Assembly: GCA_965221605.1 (NCBI GenBank) | Contig: CBDCSK010000015.1 | Location: 496,001-560,000, forward strand | Length of the DNA: 64,000 nucleotides | Direction: 5' to 3' | From: Aldehydirespirator sp965221605 | Lineage (GTDB): Bacteria > Actinomycetota > Acidimicrobiia > Acidimicrobiales > Aldehydirespiratoraceae | The notes under the pieces: generated by a model | The model's input: the letters and a program-made list of their open reading frames with translations, nothing else | The model's database searches: none | What the model was told of the DNA's origin: nothing | Part shown: in pieces, positions 1-8,371 of the stretch | Position numbering within the stretch: position 1 is the stretch's first letter | Layout of the letters: each line of letters begins with the position of its first letter | Program-made: the position numbers and the translations under genes

Positions 1-930
1 GCGCCAGTCGGGCCACAGCTCGCGTTGGGGGCCTTCTGGGAGTCGGGTGCGGCGCACCACGAGGCGCAGCTTTCGGGGGCCACAGGGGTCGCGGCGGCTC
101 GTTGTGATGGCGCACTCGGCGACCTGGGCTTCCCCGTCGGGGTAGGCGATCGGCGTCCAGGCGGTCTCGTCGATGCCGTCGATGGCTGCTTTGACTTTGG
201 CGTTCTGTGGGATCGTGACCGACCAGCGGGCCTTGTATGTGTCGAGCTTTGCGATCAGCGCGTAGGAGAAGAACCCGGCGTCGGCGCGCACGGTGAGCTT
301 CGTGCCCGGCGCGAGGCGTCCGAGGCGGGCCAGGGTCTCCGCGGCGAAGCGGACATGGCCGCGCTGGGAGGACCCCGACCGCATCCTGGCGTGGAGCACC
401 TCGCCGGTGTCGTCCCGGGTCGCCGCCAGCGGGTGGTAGCCCCAAACCTTGGTGTGGCCGTAGGCCGCGCCCTGCTTGGACTTGCCGTGGACCTCACAGA
501 CCGTGGAGTCCAGATCCACCGTCATCTCCGCCGCTGCCGGCGCCGCGCCCGAAGACCACGCCCGGCTGAGCGCCAGCTCCAGGGCGCGGTCGAACTGGCG
601 CACATGGCCCCAGGTGAAGGACCGCAGCCACGTCCCCAACGTCGACGGCGCCGCAGGCTCAAAGCCCAGCACCGCCGAAGCGGACCCGGCCCGCAGCCTG
701 TCGGCGTCGCCGATGAACGAGCCGCCCACCAGCATCGACGCCACCACCGACAGCGCCTTCGCCCCGGACCCACGGCCCGCCGCGGGCGGGCGCACCGCAT
801 CGTCGATGAGCGCCTCCAAACCCAGCCGGCCCATCACCGTGCCCGCCAACAGCAGCCCCGCATCGGCCACCAGCGAAGCGTCGTCGAACACCGCCTCGAT
901 CCCGTCGATACCACCCGCTACGCTGCTCAC
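1..930 (-). CDS. IS1380-family transposase, partial (N-terminal 310 residues)
   Basis: DDE transposase of IS1380 copy A. By comparison with the full 440-residue copy at 12175-13497, this part holds the start, the first catalytic region (VDLDSTVCE, about residue 140) and the second (RADAGF, D217). The last acidic region (HARVELAIRDLKD in copy B) would lie left of the window. The start at 930 follows the full-length copy. The protein acts on its own element's terminal repeats. Probably intact, but this cannot be verified here. Confidence 0.9.
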   Translation of the reverse strand, partial: MSSVAGGIDGIEAVFDDASLVADAGLLLAGTVMGRLGLEALIDDAVRPPAAGRGSGAKALSVVASMLVGGSFIGDADRLRAGSASAVLGFEPAAPSTLGTWLRSFTWGHVRQFDRALELALSRAWSSGAAPAAAEMTVDLDSTVCEVHGKSKQGAAYGHTKVWGYHPLAATRDDTGEVLHARMRSGSSQRGHVRFAAETLARLGRLAPGTKLTVRADAGFFSYALIAKLDTYKARWSVTIPQNAKVKAAIDGIDETAWTPIAYPDGEAQVAECAITTSRRDPCGPRKLRLVVRRTRLPEGPQRELWPDWR

Positions 931-1050
931 AGGAAGTGCCTCCTCACATGGCCAGAATCACTGTTGACTCAAACAGCATTCTCCCATGTCAGGAGGCCTT
1001 TCCGGTGGACGCGCCAACCCCACAAACCTCACCGCGCCGGTGGATCCAGG
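1..1050 (-). mobile_element. IS1380-family insertion sequence, copy A (cut by window edge)
   Basis: This stretch matches 12568-13617 of the complete copy B, and I saw no difference by eye or in the translations. The right terminal repeat ends in GGTGGATCCAGG at 1039-1050, and the flank CTTCG starts at 1051. The other end lies left of the window. The element sits inside hsdM. Identity between the copies points to recent transposition. The 5-base flank cannot be confirmed as a target duplication because the left end is missing. Confidence 0.9.
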
Positions 1051-2185
1051 CTTCGAGCATGTCGCTCTCGATGATCCAGCGGCGGATCTCCGACTCGCCC
1101 GAGCCGGCGCCGCCGGTGAACAGCGGCGATCCGTTGAACACGATCGCCAGCCGGGCACCGCCCTCCTCGGGGCGCCTCATCTTCGAGATCATGTGCTGCA
1201 AGAACAGGAAGCTCCCGTCGTTGATGCGTGGCAGTCCGGCTCCGAAGCGGCCCGCAAAGCCTTGGGCGGCGTGCTCGTCCCTGACGGTGTCGGCCACCAT
1301 CTTCCACTCCACGCCGAACGGAGGGTTCGCAAGCAGGTAGTCGAAGCGCTCACCTTCATGCTGGTCGTCGTCGAAGCTGTTGCCGAAGCGGATGTTGTCG
1401 GCGTCGGCGCCCTTGATCAACATGTCGGCCCGACAGGTGGCGTACGTCTCGGCATTCACCTCTTGGCCGAACACCCGCAGCTGAGCCTGCGGGTTGAGCT
1501 CGCGCAGATAGTCCTCAGCCACCGACAGCATCCCGCCAGTGCCGCACGCCGGGTCCAGCAGCGTCTTCACCACGCCCGGCCGGGTCAGCAGTCGGTCGTC
1601 GTCGGCGAACAGGAGGTTCACCATCAGCCGGATCACCTCGCGGGGCGTGAAGTGCTCGCCCGCGGTCTCGTTCGACAGCTCCGAGAACTTGCGGATCAGC
1701 TCCTCATAGAGATACCCCATCTCCAGGTTCGACACCGCGGCAGGGCTCAAGTCGATCTCCGCGAACCTCGACACCACCAGGTACAGCAGGTTGTGGTCGT
1801 CGAGGCGGTCGATCTGCACGTCGAAGTTGAACTTGTCCACGATGTCGCGCGCCGACTCCGAGAACCCCGCGATGTAGTTGCGCAGGTTCCCGGCCACATT
1901 GTCGGAATCGCCCAGCAGCGTGTGGAACGTGTGCTTGGACGTGTTCACGAAGGGCTGTCCGGCCACCTGCTGCAGCAGCGGCTCGCGGTTGCGCAGCGTC
2001 TCCGGCAGGTCCGCCATGGTCTCCAGCACCTCGGCTTTGGTCGGCTCCAGCACGCAGTCCAGGCGGCGCAGCACCGTCAACGGCAGGATCACCCGCCCGT
2101 ACTCCGACTGCTTGTACACCCCTCGCAGCAGATCCGCCACCGACCAGATGAACCCGGCGTGGTTCTTGATCGCCCCGCCGCTCAT
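1051..2185 (-). pseudogene. hsdM: Type I restriction-modification methyltransferase subunit HsdM, truncated by IS1380
   Basis: The 378 retained residues carry the HsdM N-terminal helical domain (about 1-140) and an N6-adenine methyltransferase core with the SAM motif DPACGTGGM (211-219) and catalytic NPPF (287-290). HsdM normally runs to 500 residues or more and partners HsdS and HsdR to methylate and restrict DNA. Homology stops exactly at the IS end at 1050/1051, after which the frame runs 62 bases into the IS to a stop at 989. Whether the rest of hsdM, hsdS and hsdR lies beyond the IS is outside the window. Without its C-terminal part the methylase is expected to be inactive. The start at 2185 (MSGGAIKNHAGF) is typical of the family. 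Confidence 0.88.
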
Positions 2186-2423
2186 CGCGCCTCCGCTGGG
2201 GCTGCCGCTTCGACAGGGCAGGCCAGCCGGCTCGCTGACCGGAGGAGGTCCTGTTCACCCGGCGTTACGGATCCCGCTGTCGTCCATGGCTCGCTCACGG
2301 CACGGAGAGACTAGTGGGCTGTCCACTGACGTTCATCGGGGGCCGCGTCACCATGGCCGTGCCGATGTCGGCATGGCGCATCCCGGGCCAGACCGCCACT
2401 CCCGGAGCGGCCAGAACGGCGTG

Positions 2424-3740
2424 TCAGGGGCCGAGTGCGAAGAGGGGCACTACTGAGACGCCGTCGGGACGATCGTACGCATAGCCGTCGGCAGCGGTTA
2501 TCACGACGAGCTTGGCTGCTGGGCCCATCCTCGACTCGTCCACCTTGCGGCGCACGGTCAGCAGCGAGCGTGCCGCTCTCTCTATCTGATCGGTGCCACC
2601 CAGCTTGACCTCGACTGCGATCCAGCGGCCGTCTCCGGCATCGACGATGGCATCGGCCTCTGCGCCCGCTGCATCGGTGAACGAGTACACCTCCGCGTCG
2701 GCCGCCTGTGCATAGATGCGCAGATCTCGGATGACAAGCGATTCGAACAGCAGTCCCAGCGCCTCGGGGTCGGCAAGGAGGCGCTGAGGACTGGCTCGCA
2801 GCGCCGCCACAGCCAGCGACGGATCGGTGAAGTGGTGCTTGGGGCTGACGAGCAGCGGCGACCGCGAACGCAGATGGGTCGGCCAGGCCGCGAGCGGCTC
2901 GACGACGTGAAGGCGCTCCAGGGCGTCGAGATAGGCGCGCACCGAATGTCGACTGAGCGGGGCGGCCGCGTTCGTCTCGGCCGCGAGCTTGTTGAGGCTC
3001 GCCGATGTGCTGACGTTGCGTGCGAGCGAGCGGATCAGAGCCTTGACCCTCACCGGGTCGCGAGCCACGCCATCGACTTGGCGAATGTCGGTGCGCGCGA
3101 CATCCTCGAGATAACTGGTGAGGGCTCGGATCGCGTCTCGTGCGGGCGAGTCCTCGTCCAAGCCCGGCCAACCGCCGCGACACAGCGCATCGACGGCCTC
3201 GGGCACCCCTCGCCCGGTTCGGTCCGCAGCGCAGACCCCGCCGCGCAGCAACTCGGCCAACGACACCGCCGCGGTGGACAGACCGCGTTCGGCCAGGGAC
3301 ATTGTGCGAAGCGCGAGCCGCTGAATTCGCAGGGCGCCCGAATGGCGGGTGAGATGGTCCGACGGCGTAGCCGATCCGGTCAGGATGAACTGTCCGGCCT
3401 CGGCTCGGGCGTCGCACGCTCCTCGGACTGCTGCCCAAAGCGGCGGCACGCGCTGCCATTCATCGATGAGCCGTGGAGTGGCGCCGCCGAGTACCCGGTT
3501 CGGCTCCGCCTGAGCGAGCGCGAGTGCGGCAGGATCCTGCTCGAGCAGCACCTCGCTGCGGGCGAACCGCTTGGCGAGCCAAGTCTTTCCGCAGCCCTTC
3601 GGCCCTTCGATCAGCAGGGCGCGAGCTGTGCCCAGCGTCCGGGCGGCGTTCGTCTCGGCGATCCGGCTGTGATAGCCCGCAGGCGTGAGGGTTGACGCCG
3701 ACACATCCGGCGGTCTGCTGTCTGCCATCTCCAGCAACAT
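2424..3740 (-). CDS. AAA-family ATPase with C-terminal DUF4143 domain
   Basis: A 438-residue protein of the widespread single-gene AAA_14/DUF4143 family, whose role is poorly known. It has Walker A GPKGCGKT (46-53), a Walker B-like stretch LIDEWQ near residue 92, and a C-terminal domain with the EADAIVDA...AVEVK pattern of a PD-(D/E)XK-like fold around 355-380. An alternative ATG lies four codons in, at 3728. Neither start has a clear ribosome site. Four 23-bp-spaced direct repeats begin at the start codon, so autoregulation is a fair guess. The gene stands alone, 238 bp downstream of the hsdM start on the same strand; I see nothing convincing in that gap. Confidence 0.85.
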   Translation of the reverse strand: MLLEMADSRPPDVSASTLTPAGYHSRIAETNAARTLGTARALLIEGPKGCGKTWLAKRFARSEVLLEQDPAALALAQAEPNRVLGGATPRLIDEWQRVPPLWAAVRGACDARAEAGQFILTGSATPSDHLTRHSGALRIQRLALRTMSLAERGLSTAAVSLAELLRGGVCAADRTGRGVPEAVDALCRGGWPGLDEDSPARDAIRALTSYLEDVARTDIRQVDGVARDPVRVKALIRSLARNVSTSASLNKLAAETNAAAPLSRHSVRAYLDALERLHVVEPLAAWPTHLRSRSPLLVSPKHHFTDPSLAVAALRASPQRLLADPEALGLLFESLVIRDLRIYAQAADAEVYSFTDAAGAEADAIVDAGDGRWIAVEVKLGGTDQIERAARSLLTVRRKVDESRMGPAAKLVVITAADGYAYDRPDGVSVVPLFALGP

Positions 3741-3831
3741 ACCAGATCAGAGTGATTCGGTCTACCAAATCAGACAAGATTGATATACCGAATCTGATTT
3801 CTTCGATCTACCAGTCGGCACCACTCCGTGG
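3740..3831. repeat. Four direct repeats at exactly 23-bp spacing (putative operator)
   Basis: Units begin at 3740, 3763, 3786 and 3809, each starting TACC. The first three continue AGATCAGA, AAATCAGA and GAATCTGA, and the fourth is degenerate (AGTCGG). The units also share a GATTCG/TTCGAT-like second half. The block is AT-rich in a high-GC setting and overlaps the start codon of the DUF4143 ATPase. A 23-bp period is about two helical turns, as in iterated protein-binding sites. It is not coding, since 23 is not a multiple of three. Function is inferred. Confidence 0.6.
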
Positions 3832-3890
3832 GGACAATGACTTGGAGCGCCCGAAGATAGGTGAGAGCGTGTCACGTCGAAGTGGTGTCA

Positions 3891-3950
3891 TTCCCGCTCT
3901 TGTTCGCCGCCACCTGAGGGCCGCTCGGGCCGCGGCCTCGCCCGTATGGG
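3891..3950. repeat. Dispersed intergenic repeat, copy A
   Basis: About 60 bp that recurs at 15728-15786. Shared blocks are TTCCCGCTCTTGTTCGC, then GGGCCGCTCGGGCC, then CGGCCTCGCCCGTATGGG, with a short variable segment between the first two. It lies between the DUF4143 ATPase and the lipoprotein gene. It may be a small non-autonomous repeat family or a structured RNA element. No function is known to me. Confidence 0.6.
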
Positions 3951-3981
3951 GCCGGATTCGCACACCACTTCGCTTGGCCTC

Positions 3982-5412
3982 TCACTGGAAGGACACGAAC
4001 ACGATGTTGGGGGACCGCGCCAGCACTTGCTCTGGGGTGGCCATCGGGCTGTCCTCGTCGTAGAAGTTCTTCCAGCCCCAGTAGAAGCGGTCAGCATCGG
4101 TCAGGCCGGTCAGCAGGTTCCAGGTGTTGTACTTGGCCGTCAGGGAACCCTGGCCGTCCATGTGGATCATCACGGCCAGCTCCGGGGGCGTCTCGATCCG
4201 CTCGCGGTTGGTGATCATTGAGAACCGGAACTGGTGAACGATCAGCAGCTTCTGGGGCAGGGCTTCCTCTCTGACGATCCCGGCCAGCCACTCCACAACC
4301 TGGTTGATCTCAGCCGCGTCCACTGTGCCGATCTGCTCCAGGTGGACCTCGTCCGGCTTGAGCCTCCACTCCGGATCGAGTGCGAGTCCCACATGGGGCA
4401 GGCGCAGGAACTCCTCGTAATACCTGGCCTGCGACAAGAAGGTCGATCGTCCCGGCTGCAGATCCAACACCACGTACACGCCGTTGGTCGCCGCCGTCTC
4501 GATCCAGGGCCTGATCGTCTCGCGATCGGTCATGCTCGAGTAGTCCCCGTCGGCGCCGGGGGCGGCGGAGGCGACGGTGGCGATGATCTCGAAGGTGGGC
4601 AGGATCGCTGATCCGTCGGCCCCGTAGCCCCCGGCTATGGCTCGAAGACGCTCGACGGCCTGCTCGGGACCCTGCTCGCCCAACACTCCGAGGCCTCCTG
4701 TCGACGGATGGCCGTATATCGCCACCAGGCGGCGACCGGGGCTCTCGTCACCCGTCTCGAACAGGAGCTCGCCGTCGCCCGGCAACTCCGCCCAGCCGAG
4801 GGGTGGGTCTTCGGGTTGGGGGTCTTCTGGTGGTGTGGTGGTTGTGGTCGGTGGGTCTTCGGGTTGGGGGTCTTCTGGTGGTGTGGTGGTTGTCGGTGGT
4901 GTGGTGGTTGTGGGTGGTGTGGTGGTCGTGGTGGTTGTGGGTGGTGTGGTGGTCGTGGTGGTTGTGGGTGGTGCCGTGGTCGTGGTGGTCGTGGTGGTTG
5001 TGGGTGGTGTGGTTGTCGTGGTGGTCGTGGTGGTTGTGGTGGCAGCGGTGGTTGTGGTGGTTGTGGGTGGTGGGTCTTCGGGTTGGGGGTCTTCGGGTGT
5101 TGTGGTGGCAGCGGTGGTTGTCGGTGGTGTGGTGGTTGTGGGTGGTGTGGTTGTCGTGGTGGTTGTGGGTGGTGCGGTGGTCGTGGTGGTTGTGGAGGTT
5201 GTTGTGGGGTCGTCGGCCCGAGTCTCCGGATTGGGCTCGACCGGCGGCGCCGAAGTGGACGGAGGAGGCGACGGGTCCGGTTCCGCGGTGAAGTGCGGCC
5301 CACCCCTGCCCGGCGCGGCGTCACTAGCGCACGAGGCGGCCAGGATGACCAGCGCTGCGCACGCGCCGATGCTGACGGCAAGGCGATGGGGGAGGTGAGG
5401 CGACATCGACAT
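3982..5412 (-). CDS. Secreted lipoprotein with Thr/Pro-rich linker and C-terminal globular domain
   Basis: From the ATG at 5412 the protein has 476 residues: a signal sequence (MSMSPHLPHRLAV...LVILAASC) with lipobox AASC, then a long TTTTPP linker interrupted by EDPQPEDPP blocks (about residues 65-205), then about 270 residues with a conserved look (LVAIYGHPSTGGLGVLG, GVYVVLDLQPG, LALDPEWRL, LIVHQFRF, FYWGWKNFYDED). The alternation of strands and helices suggests a TIM-barrel, glycoside-hydrolase-like domain on the outer face of the membrane, but I cannot name a substrate. A second ATG at 5406 is possible. A TAGGTT box lies at 5424-5429 on the minus strand, just upstream. The longest open frame (from 5571) would bury the signal sequence, so I rejected it. 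Confidence 0.75.
   Translation of the reverse strand: MSMSPHLPHRLAVSIGACAALVILAASCASDAAPGRGGPHFTAEPDPSPPPSTSAPPVEPNPETRADDPTTTSTTTTTTAPPTTTTTTTPPTTTTPPTTTAATTTPEDPQPEDPPPTTTTTTAATTTTTTTTTTTPPTTTTTTTTTAPPTTTTTTTPPTTTTTTTPPTTTTPPTTTTPPEDPQPEDPPTTTTTPPEDPQPEDPPLGWAELPGDGELLFETGDESPGRRLVAIYGHPSTGGLGVLGEQGPEQAVERLRAIAGGYGADGSAILPTFEIIATVASAAPGADGDYSSMTDRETIRPWIETAATNGVYVVLDLQPGRSTFLSQARYYEEFLRLPHVGLALDPEWRLKPDEVHLEQIGTVDAAEINQVVEWLAGIVREEALPQKLLIVHQFRFSMITNRERIETPPELAVMIHMDGQGSLTAKYNTWNLLTGLTDADRFYWGWKNFYDEDSPMATPEQVLARSPNIVFVSFQ
4799..5205. repeat. Low-complexity coding minisatellite (Thr/Pro linker)
   Basis: GGTGGTTGTGG-type short repeats, read on the minus strand as ACC/CCA codons that encode the TTTTTPP linker of the lipoprotein. 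Three near-identical blocks encode EDPQPEDPP. Length is likely to vary between strains through slippage in multiples of three. The plus-strand poly-Val and poly-Trp frames here are artefacts. Confidence 0.85.
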
Positions 5413-5519
5413 CGTCGAGACCGAACCTAGTGCTTCGTTCGCAGCAGCAGCGTCAATCCTGGTATGCGCGCAGGATGCCGGCGCTTGGCCGGGACCGCGG
5501 CGAGTTGAGAGTCCTGCAG

Positions 5520-6722
5520 TTAGTTGAGGCGTTCGACGATCATGGCCATGCCCTGGCCGCCACCCACGCACATGGACTCGAGGCCGATGGTGTTGTCAGC
5601 GTCCTCGAGGCCGTTGAGCAGGGTGCACATGATGCGCGATCCGGTCATGCCGAAGGGATGGCCCAGAGCGATCGACCCGCCGTTGGGGTTGAGCTTGTCG
5701 TAGTCGATGCCGAGATCGTCGGCCGACGGCAGCACCTGGGCTGCGAAGGCCTCGTTGATCTCGACGTGGTCGATGTCGTCGATCGTCATTCCGGCGCGGT
5801 CCAGGGCCTGGCGGCAGGCGCCGACCGGGCCGAGCCCCATGATCTCGGGGTTGAGCGCGGACACGCCGGTGGAAACGATCCGGGCCAGAGGAGTGGCCCC
5901 CACCGAGGCCGCCTTGGCGTCGGACATCACCACGACCGCGGCCGCTCCGTCGTTGAGGGGGCAGCAGTTGCCGGCGGTGACGGTGCCGTCGGGCCGGAAC
6001 ACCGGGCGCAACTGGGAGACACCCTCGAGGGTGGTGCCCGCCCGGATCCCGTCGTCGCGCTGGATCTCGGAGCCGTCGGCCAGCGGGTATGGGGTTATCT
6101 CCCGCTCGAAGAAGCCCCGGTTGCGAGCCGCCTCGGCCCGGTTCTGGGACAGCACGCCCCACTCGTCCTGGGCCCGGCGGGACACGCCCTTGTACTGGGC
6201 CACGTTCTCGGCTGTCTGGCCCATTGCGATGTAGATGTCGGGCAGGCCCTGTGGGGGAGCCCACGTTTCGGTGCCCTCGGCGGTGCGCGTCGCGGTGCGG
6301 TCCTGGGCGGCGGCGAACTGGTCGTTGTGGGGCCCGCTGTCGGCGGCGCCGTTCTCGTAGCGGGAGACGGTCTCCACGCCGCCGGCCACGAAGCACTCGC
6401 CCTCGCCGGCCTTGATGGCGTGGGCGGCCATCCGGATGGTCTGCAGCGATGACGAGCAGTAGCGGTTGACGGTGACGCCCGGCGCGTTGACGCCGGCCAG
6501 GATGGAGGCGACCCGGGCGACGTTGTAGCCGCCCTCACCGCCGGGTTGCCCGATTCCCCAGATCACGTCCTCGATGTCGGTGCGGTCGAGCCCGGGGATC
6601 TTCGACAGCACGTCGCCGATGATGAAGGCCGACATGTCGTCGGGCCGGGCCTCGGTGAGCGATCCCTTGACGGCCCGGCCGATGGGGGTGCGGGCAGTGG
6701 CGACGATGACGGCTTCAACCAT
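5520..6722 (-). CDS. Acetyl-CoA C-acyltransferase (thiolase)
   Basis: 400 residues, normal for a degradative thiolase that cleaves 3-ketoacyl-CoA with CoA at the end of beta-oxidation. The nucleophile is C89 in NRYCSSSLQ. The GHPFGMTGSR histidine motif and the C-terminal CVGGGQGMAM cysteine motif are both present. The gene diverges from an aldehyde dehydrogenase, with 70 bp between the start codons. The exact chain-length or side-chain substrate cannot be read from sequence. Confidence 0.93.
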   Translation of the reverse strand: MVEAVIVATARTPIGRAVKGSLTEARPDDMSAFIIGDVLSKIPGLDRTDIEDVIWGIGQPGGEGGYNVARVASILAGVNAPGVTVNRYCSSSLQTIRMAAHAIKAGEGECFVAGGVETVSRYENGAADSGPHNDQFAAAQDRTATRTAEGTETWAPPQGLPDIYIAMGQTAENVAQYKGVSRRAQDEWGVLSQNRAEAARNRGFFEREITPYPLADGSEIQRDDGIRAGTTLEGVSQLRPVFRPDGTVTAGNCCPLNDGAAAVVVMSDAKAASVGATPLARIVSTGVSALNPEIMGLGPVGACRQALDRAGMTIDDIDHVEINEAFAAQVLPSADDLGIDYDKLNPNGGSIALGHPFGMTGSRIMCTLLNGLEDADNTIGLESMCVGGGQGMAMIVERLN

Positions 6723-6780
6723 GACGGCTCCTCAAGTGTGGTGGGTTCGTAGGCGGGTGCACCTGCGAAGCGTGCCTGCC

Positions 6781-6786
6781 TAGGCT
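6781..6786 (+). promoter_or_regulatory. Putative -10 box of a leaderless promoter
   Basis: TAGGCT, six bases before the GTG of the aldehyde dehydrogenase, so transcription would start at or next to the start codon. Same pattern as at a dozen other genes here. Confidence 0.5.
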
Positions 6787-6792
6787 CGCGCG

Positions 6793-8277
6793 GTGCACAA
6801 CAGTAGCGACGAGACGGGCATTGACACCGAGCGGGCCTGGAAACTCCTGATCGGCGGGGAGTGGGCCGAGCCCGATGCTGGGACCTACCCGGTCATCGAC
6901 CCCAACGACGGCACCGTGGTAGGCCACGCCCCCGAAGCGACCGCAGGGCAGGCCGCCGACGCGGCCCGGGCAGCCCGCGAGGCGCTCGGAGGCTGGCGGG
7001 GCCTCAGTCCCGAGGAGCGCGGCAGCCGCCTGGCCCGGCTTGCCGATGTCATCGAGCGGATGGCGCCGTCATGGCTCGATCTGGTGCAGGCCGAGACCGG
7101 TTCGGTCACCTCTATCGCCAAGAGCTTGCAGGTCGGCGGGCCGATGATCGAGCGGTTCCGGTACTACTCCAAGCCGATCAACGTCGACGAGGACATCGCC
7201 CCTATGCCCGCGGACAAGGGGGCCCTAGGGCCGGCCGGGTTGATCGCGGCCACGATTAAGCGCCAGCCGGTGGGGGTGGTGGCCTGCATCACCCCTTACA
7301 ACATGCCCCTGGTGAATGTGGCCGGCAAAGTCGCTCCGGCGCTGGCCGCCGGCAACACCGTGGTGATCAAGCCCGCCCCCCAGGATCCCCTGGGTGTGCT
7401 GCTGCTGGGTGAGGCGGTGGCCGAGGCAGGATTCGACGACGGCGTGGTCAACATCGTCACCGGCTCCGGGCCGGAGGCCCCCGCTGCGCTGGTGGCCTCC
7501 ACCGACGTGAACATGGTGTCGTTCACCGGTTCGACCGCCGTCGGCACCCGGATCTACGCCGACGGCGCGTCCACCATGAAGCGAGTGCTTATGGAACTGG
7601 GCGGCAAGGGCGCCCTGGTGATGACCGAGGACGCCGACGTGAGCGCGGCCTGCATGGGGATCGCCACCACCTGGGGGCTCCACTCGGGCCAGATCTGCAC
7701 CGCCCCGACGCGGGTGATCTGCCATCGCAGCATCCACGACCAGACGGTGGAGACGCTCAAGACCTTCGCCGCCTTCATGAAAGTAGGTGACGGCCGGGCC
7801 CCTGACACCATCGTTGGCCCTGTCATCACCGAGGCCCACCGAGACCGGGTCGAGGGCTTCGTCGCCGGCGGGGTCGACGCCGGAGCCACCGCGGTCTGCG
7901 GAGGGGAGCGCCCCGACCTGCCCGGCTACTTCGTGGAGCCCACCCTGCTGGTGGACGTGACCCCCGACATGGAGGTGGCCCGCGAGGAGGCTTTCGGGCC
8001 GGTGGTGGTGGTCCTGCCCCACGACGGCGACGACGAGGCCGTGGCCTTGGCCAACGACTCGGCTTACGGGCTGTTCTCGTACGTTTACGCGGGCGACGCG
8101 AAGCGCGCCTACGAGATCGGCTGCCAACTGGAGTCCGGCAACGTGGCCCTCAACACCGTTCAGCCCCACATGTACGCACCCTTCGGCGGCTTCAAGATGT
8201 CGGGAATCGGCCGCGACCGGGGCAAGTGGGGGATCGAGGCCTACACCGAGATCCAAGCCATCAACTGGCTCTCCTAG
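6793..8277 (+). CDS. NAD(P)-dependent aldehyde dehydrogenase
   Basis: 494 residues, full length for the ALDH superfamily, oxidising an aldehyde to an acid. The general base E268 (MELGGKGA) and nucleophile C302 (SGQICTAP) fall at the canonical positions, and the cofactor motif FTGSTAVG precedes them. The GTG at 6793 is chosen because the coding signal starts there and a TAGGCT box sits six bases upstream. The substrate is unknown. The divergent thiolase suggests acyl or aromatic side-chain catabolism. Confidence 0.93.
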   Translation: MHNSSDETGIDTERAWKLLIGGEWAEPDAGTYPVIDPNDGTVVGHAPEATAGQAADAARAAREALGGWRGLSPEERGSRLARLADVIERMAPSWLDLVQAETGSVTSIAKSLQVGGPMIERFRYYSKPINVDEDIAPMPADKGALGPAGLIAATIKRQPVGVVACITPYNMPLVNVAGKVAPALAAGNTVVIKPAPQDPLGVLLLGEAVAEAGFDDGVVNIVTGSGPEAPAALVASTDVNMVSFTGSTAVGTRIYADGASTMKRVLMELGGKGALVMTEDADVSAACMGIATTWGLHSGQICTAPTRVICHRSIHDQTVETLKTFAAFMKVGDGRAPDTIVGPVITEAHRDRVEGFVAGGVDAGATAVCGGERPDLPGYFVEPTLLVDVTPDMEVAREEAFGPVVVVLPHDGDDEAVALANDSAYGLFSYVYAGDAKRAYEIGCQLESGNVALNTVQPHMYAPFGGFKMSGIGRDRGKWGIEAYTEIQAINWLS

Positions 8278-8358
8278 ATATAACGAAAACTATTGAAACA
8301 ATCCACCGCTGGTGAGAGCAGGAGTGCGGTGCATCATCTCTCGTTGCTCTTGGACCGG

Positions 8359-8364
8359 TAGCTT
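8359..8364 (+). promoter_or_regulatory. Putative -10 box of a leaderless promoter
   Basis: TAGCTT, seven bases before the ATG of the selenocysteine-type peroxiredoxin gene. Supports the 8372 start. Confidence 0.45.
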
Positions 8365-8371
8365 GCCGGCC

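Noticed and set aside
1878..2456. 192-residue plus-strand frame opposite the hsdM start and the following gap
   Set aside because: Its translation lacks any domain and mostly mirrors hsdM; codon use fits the minus-strand gene.
2311..3459. 382-residue minus-strand frame overlapping the DUF4143 ATPase
   Set aside because: Arg/Ala-rich shadow in another frame; the 438-residue frame carries the Walker motifs.
4637..5430. Plus-strand open frames rich in Val, Gly or Trp opposite the lipoprotein
   Set aside because: They are antisense readings of the Thr/Pro minisatellite and have no family features.
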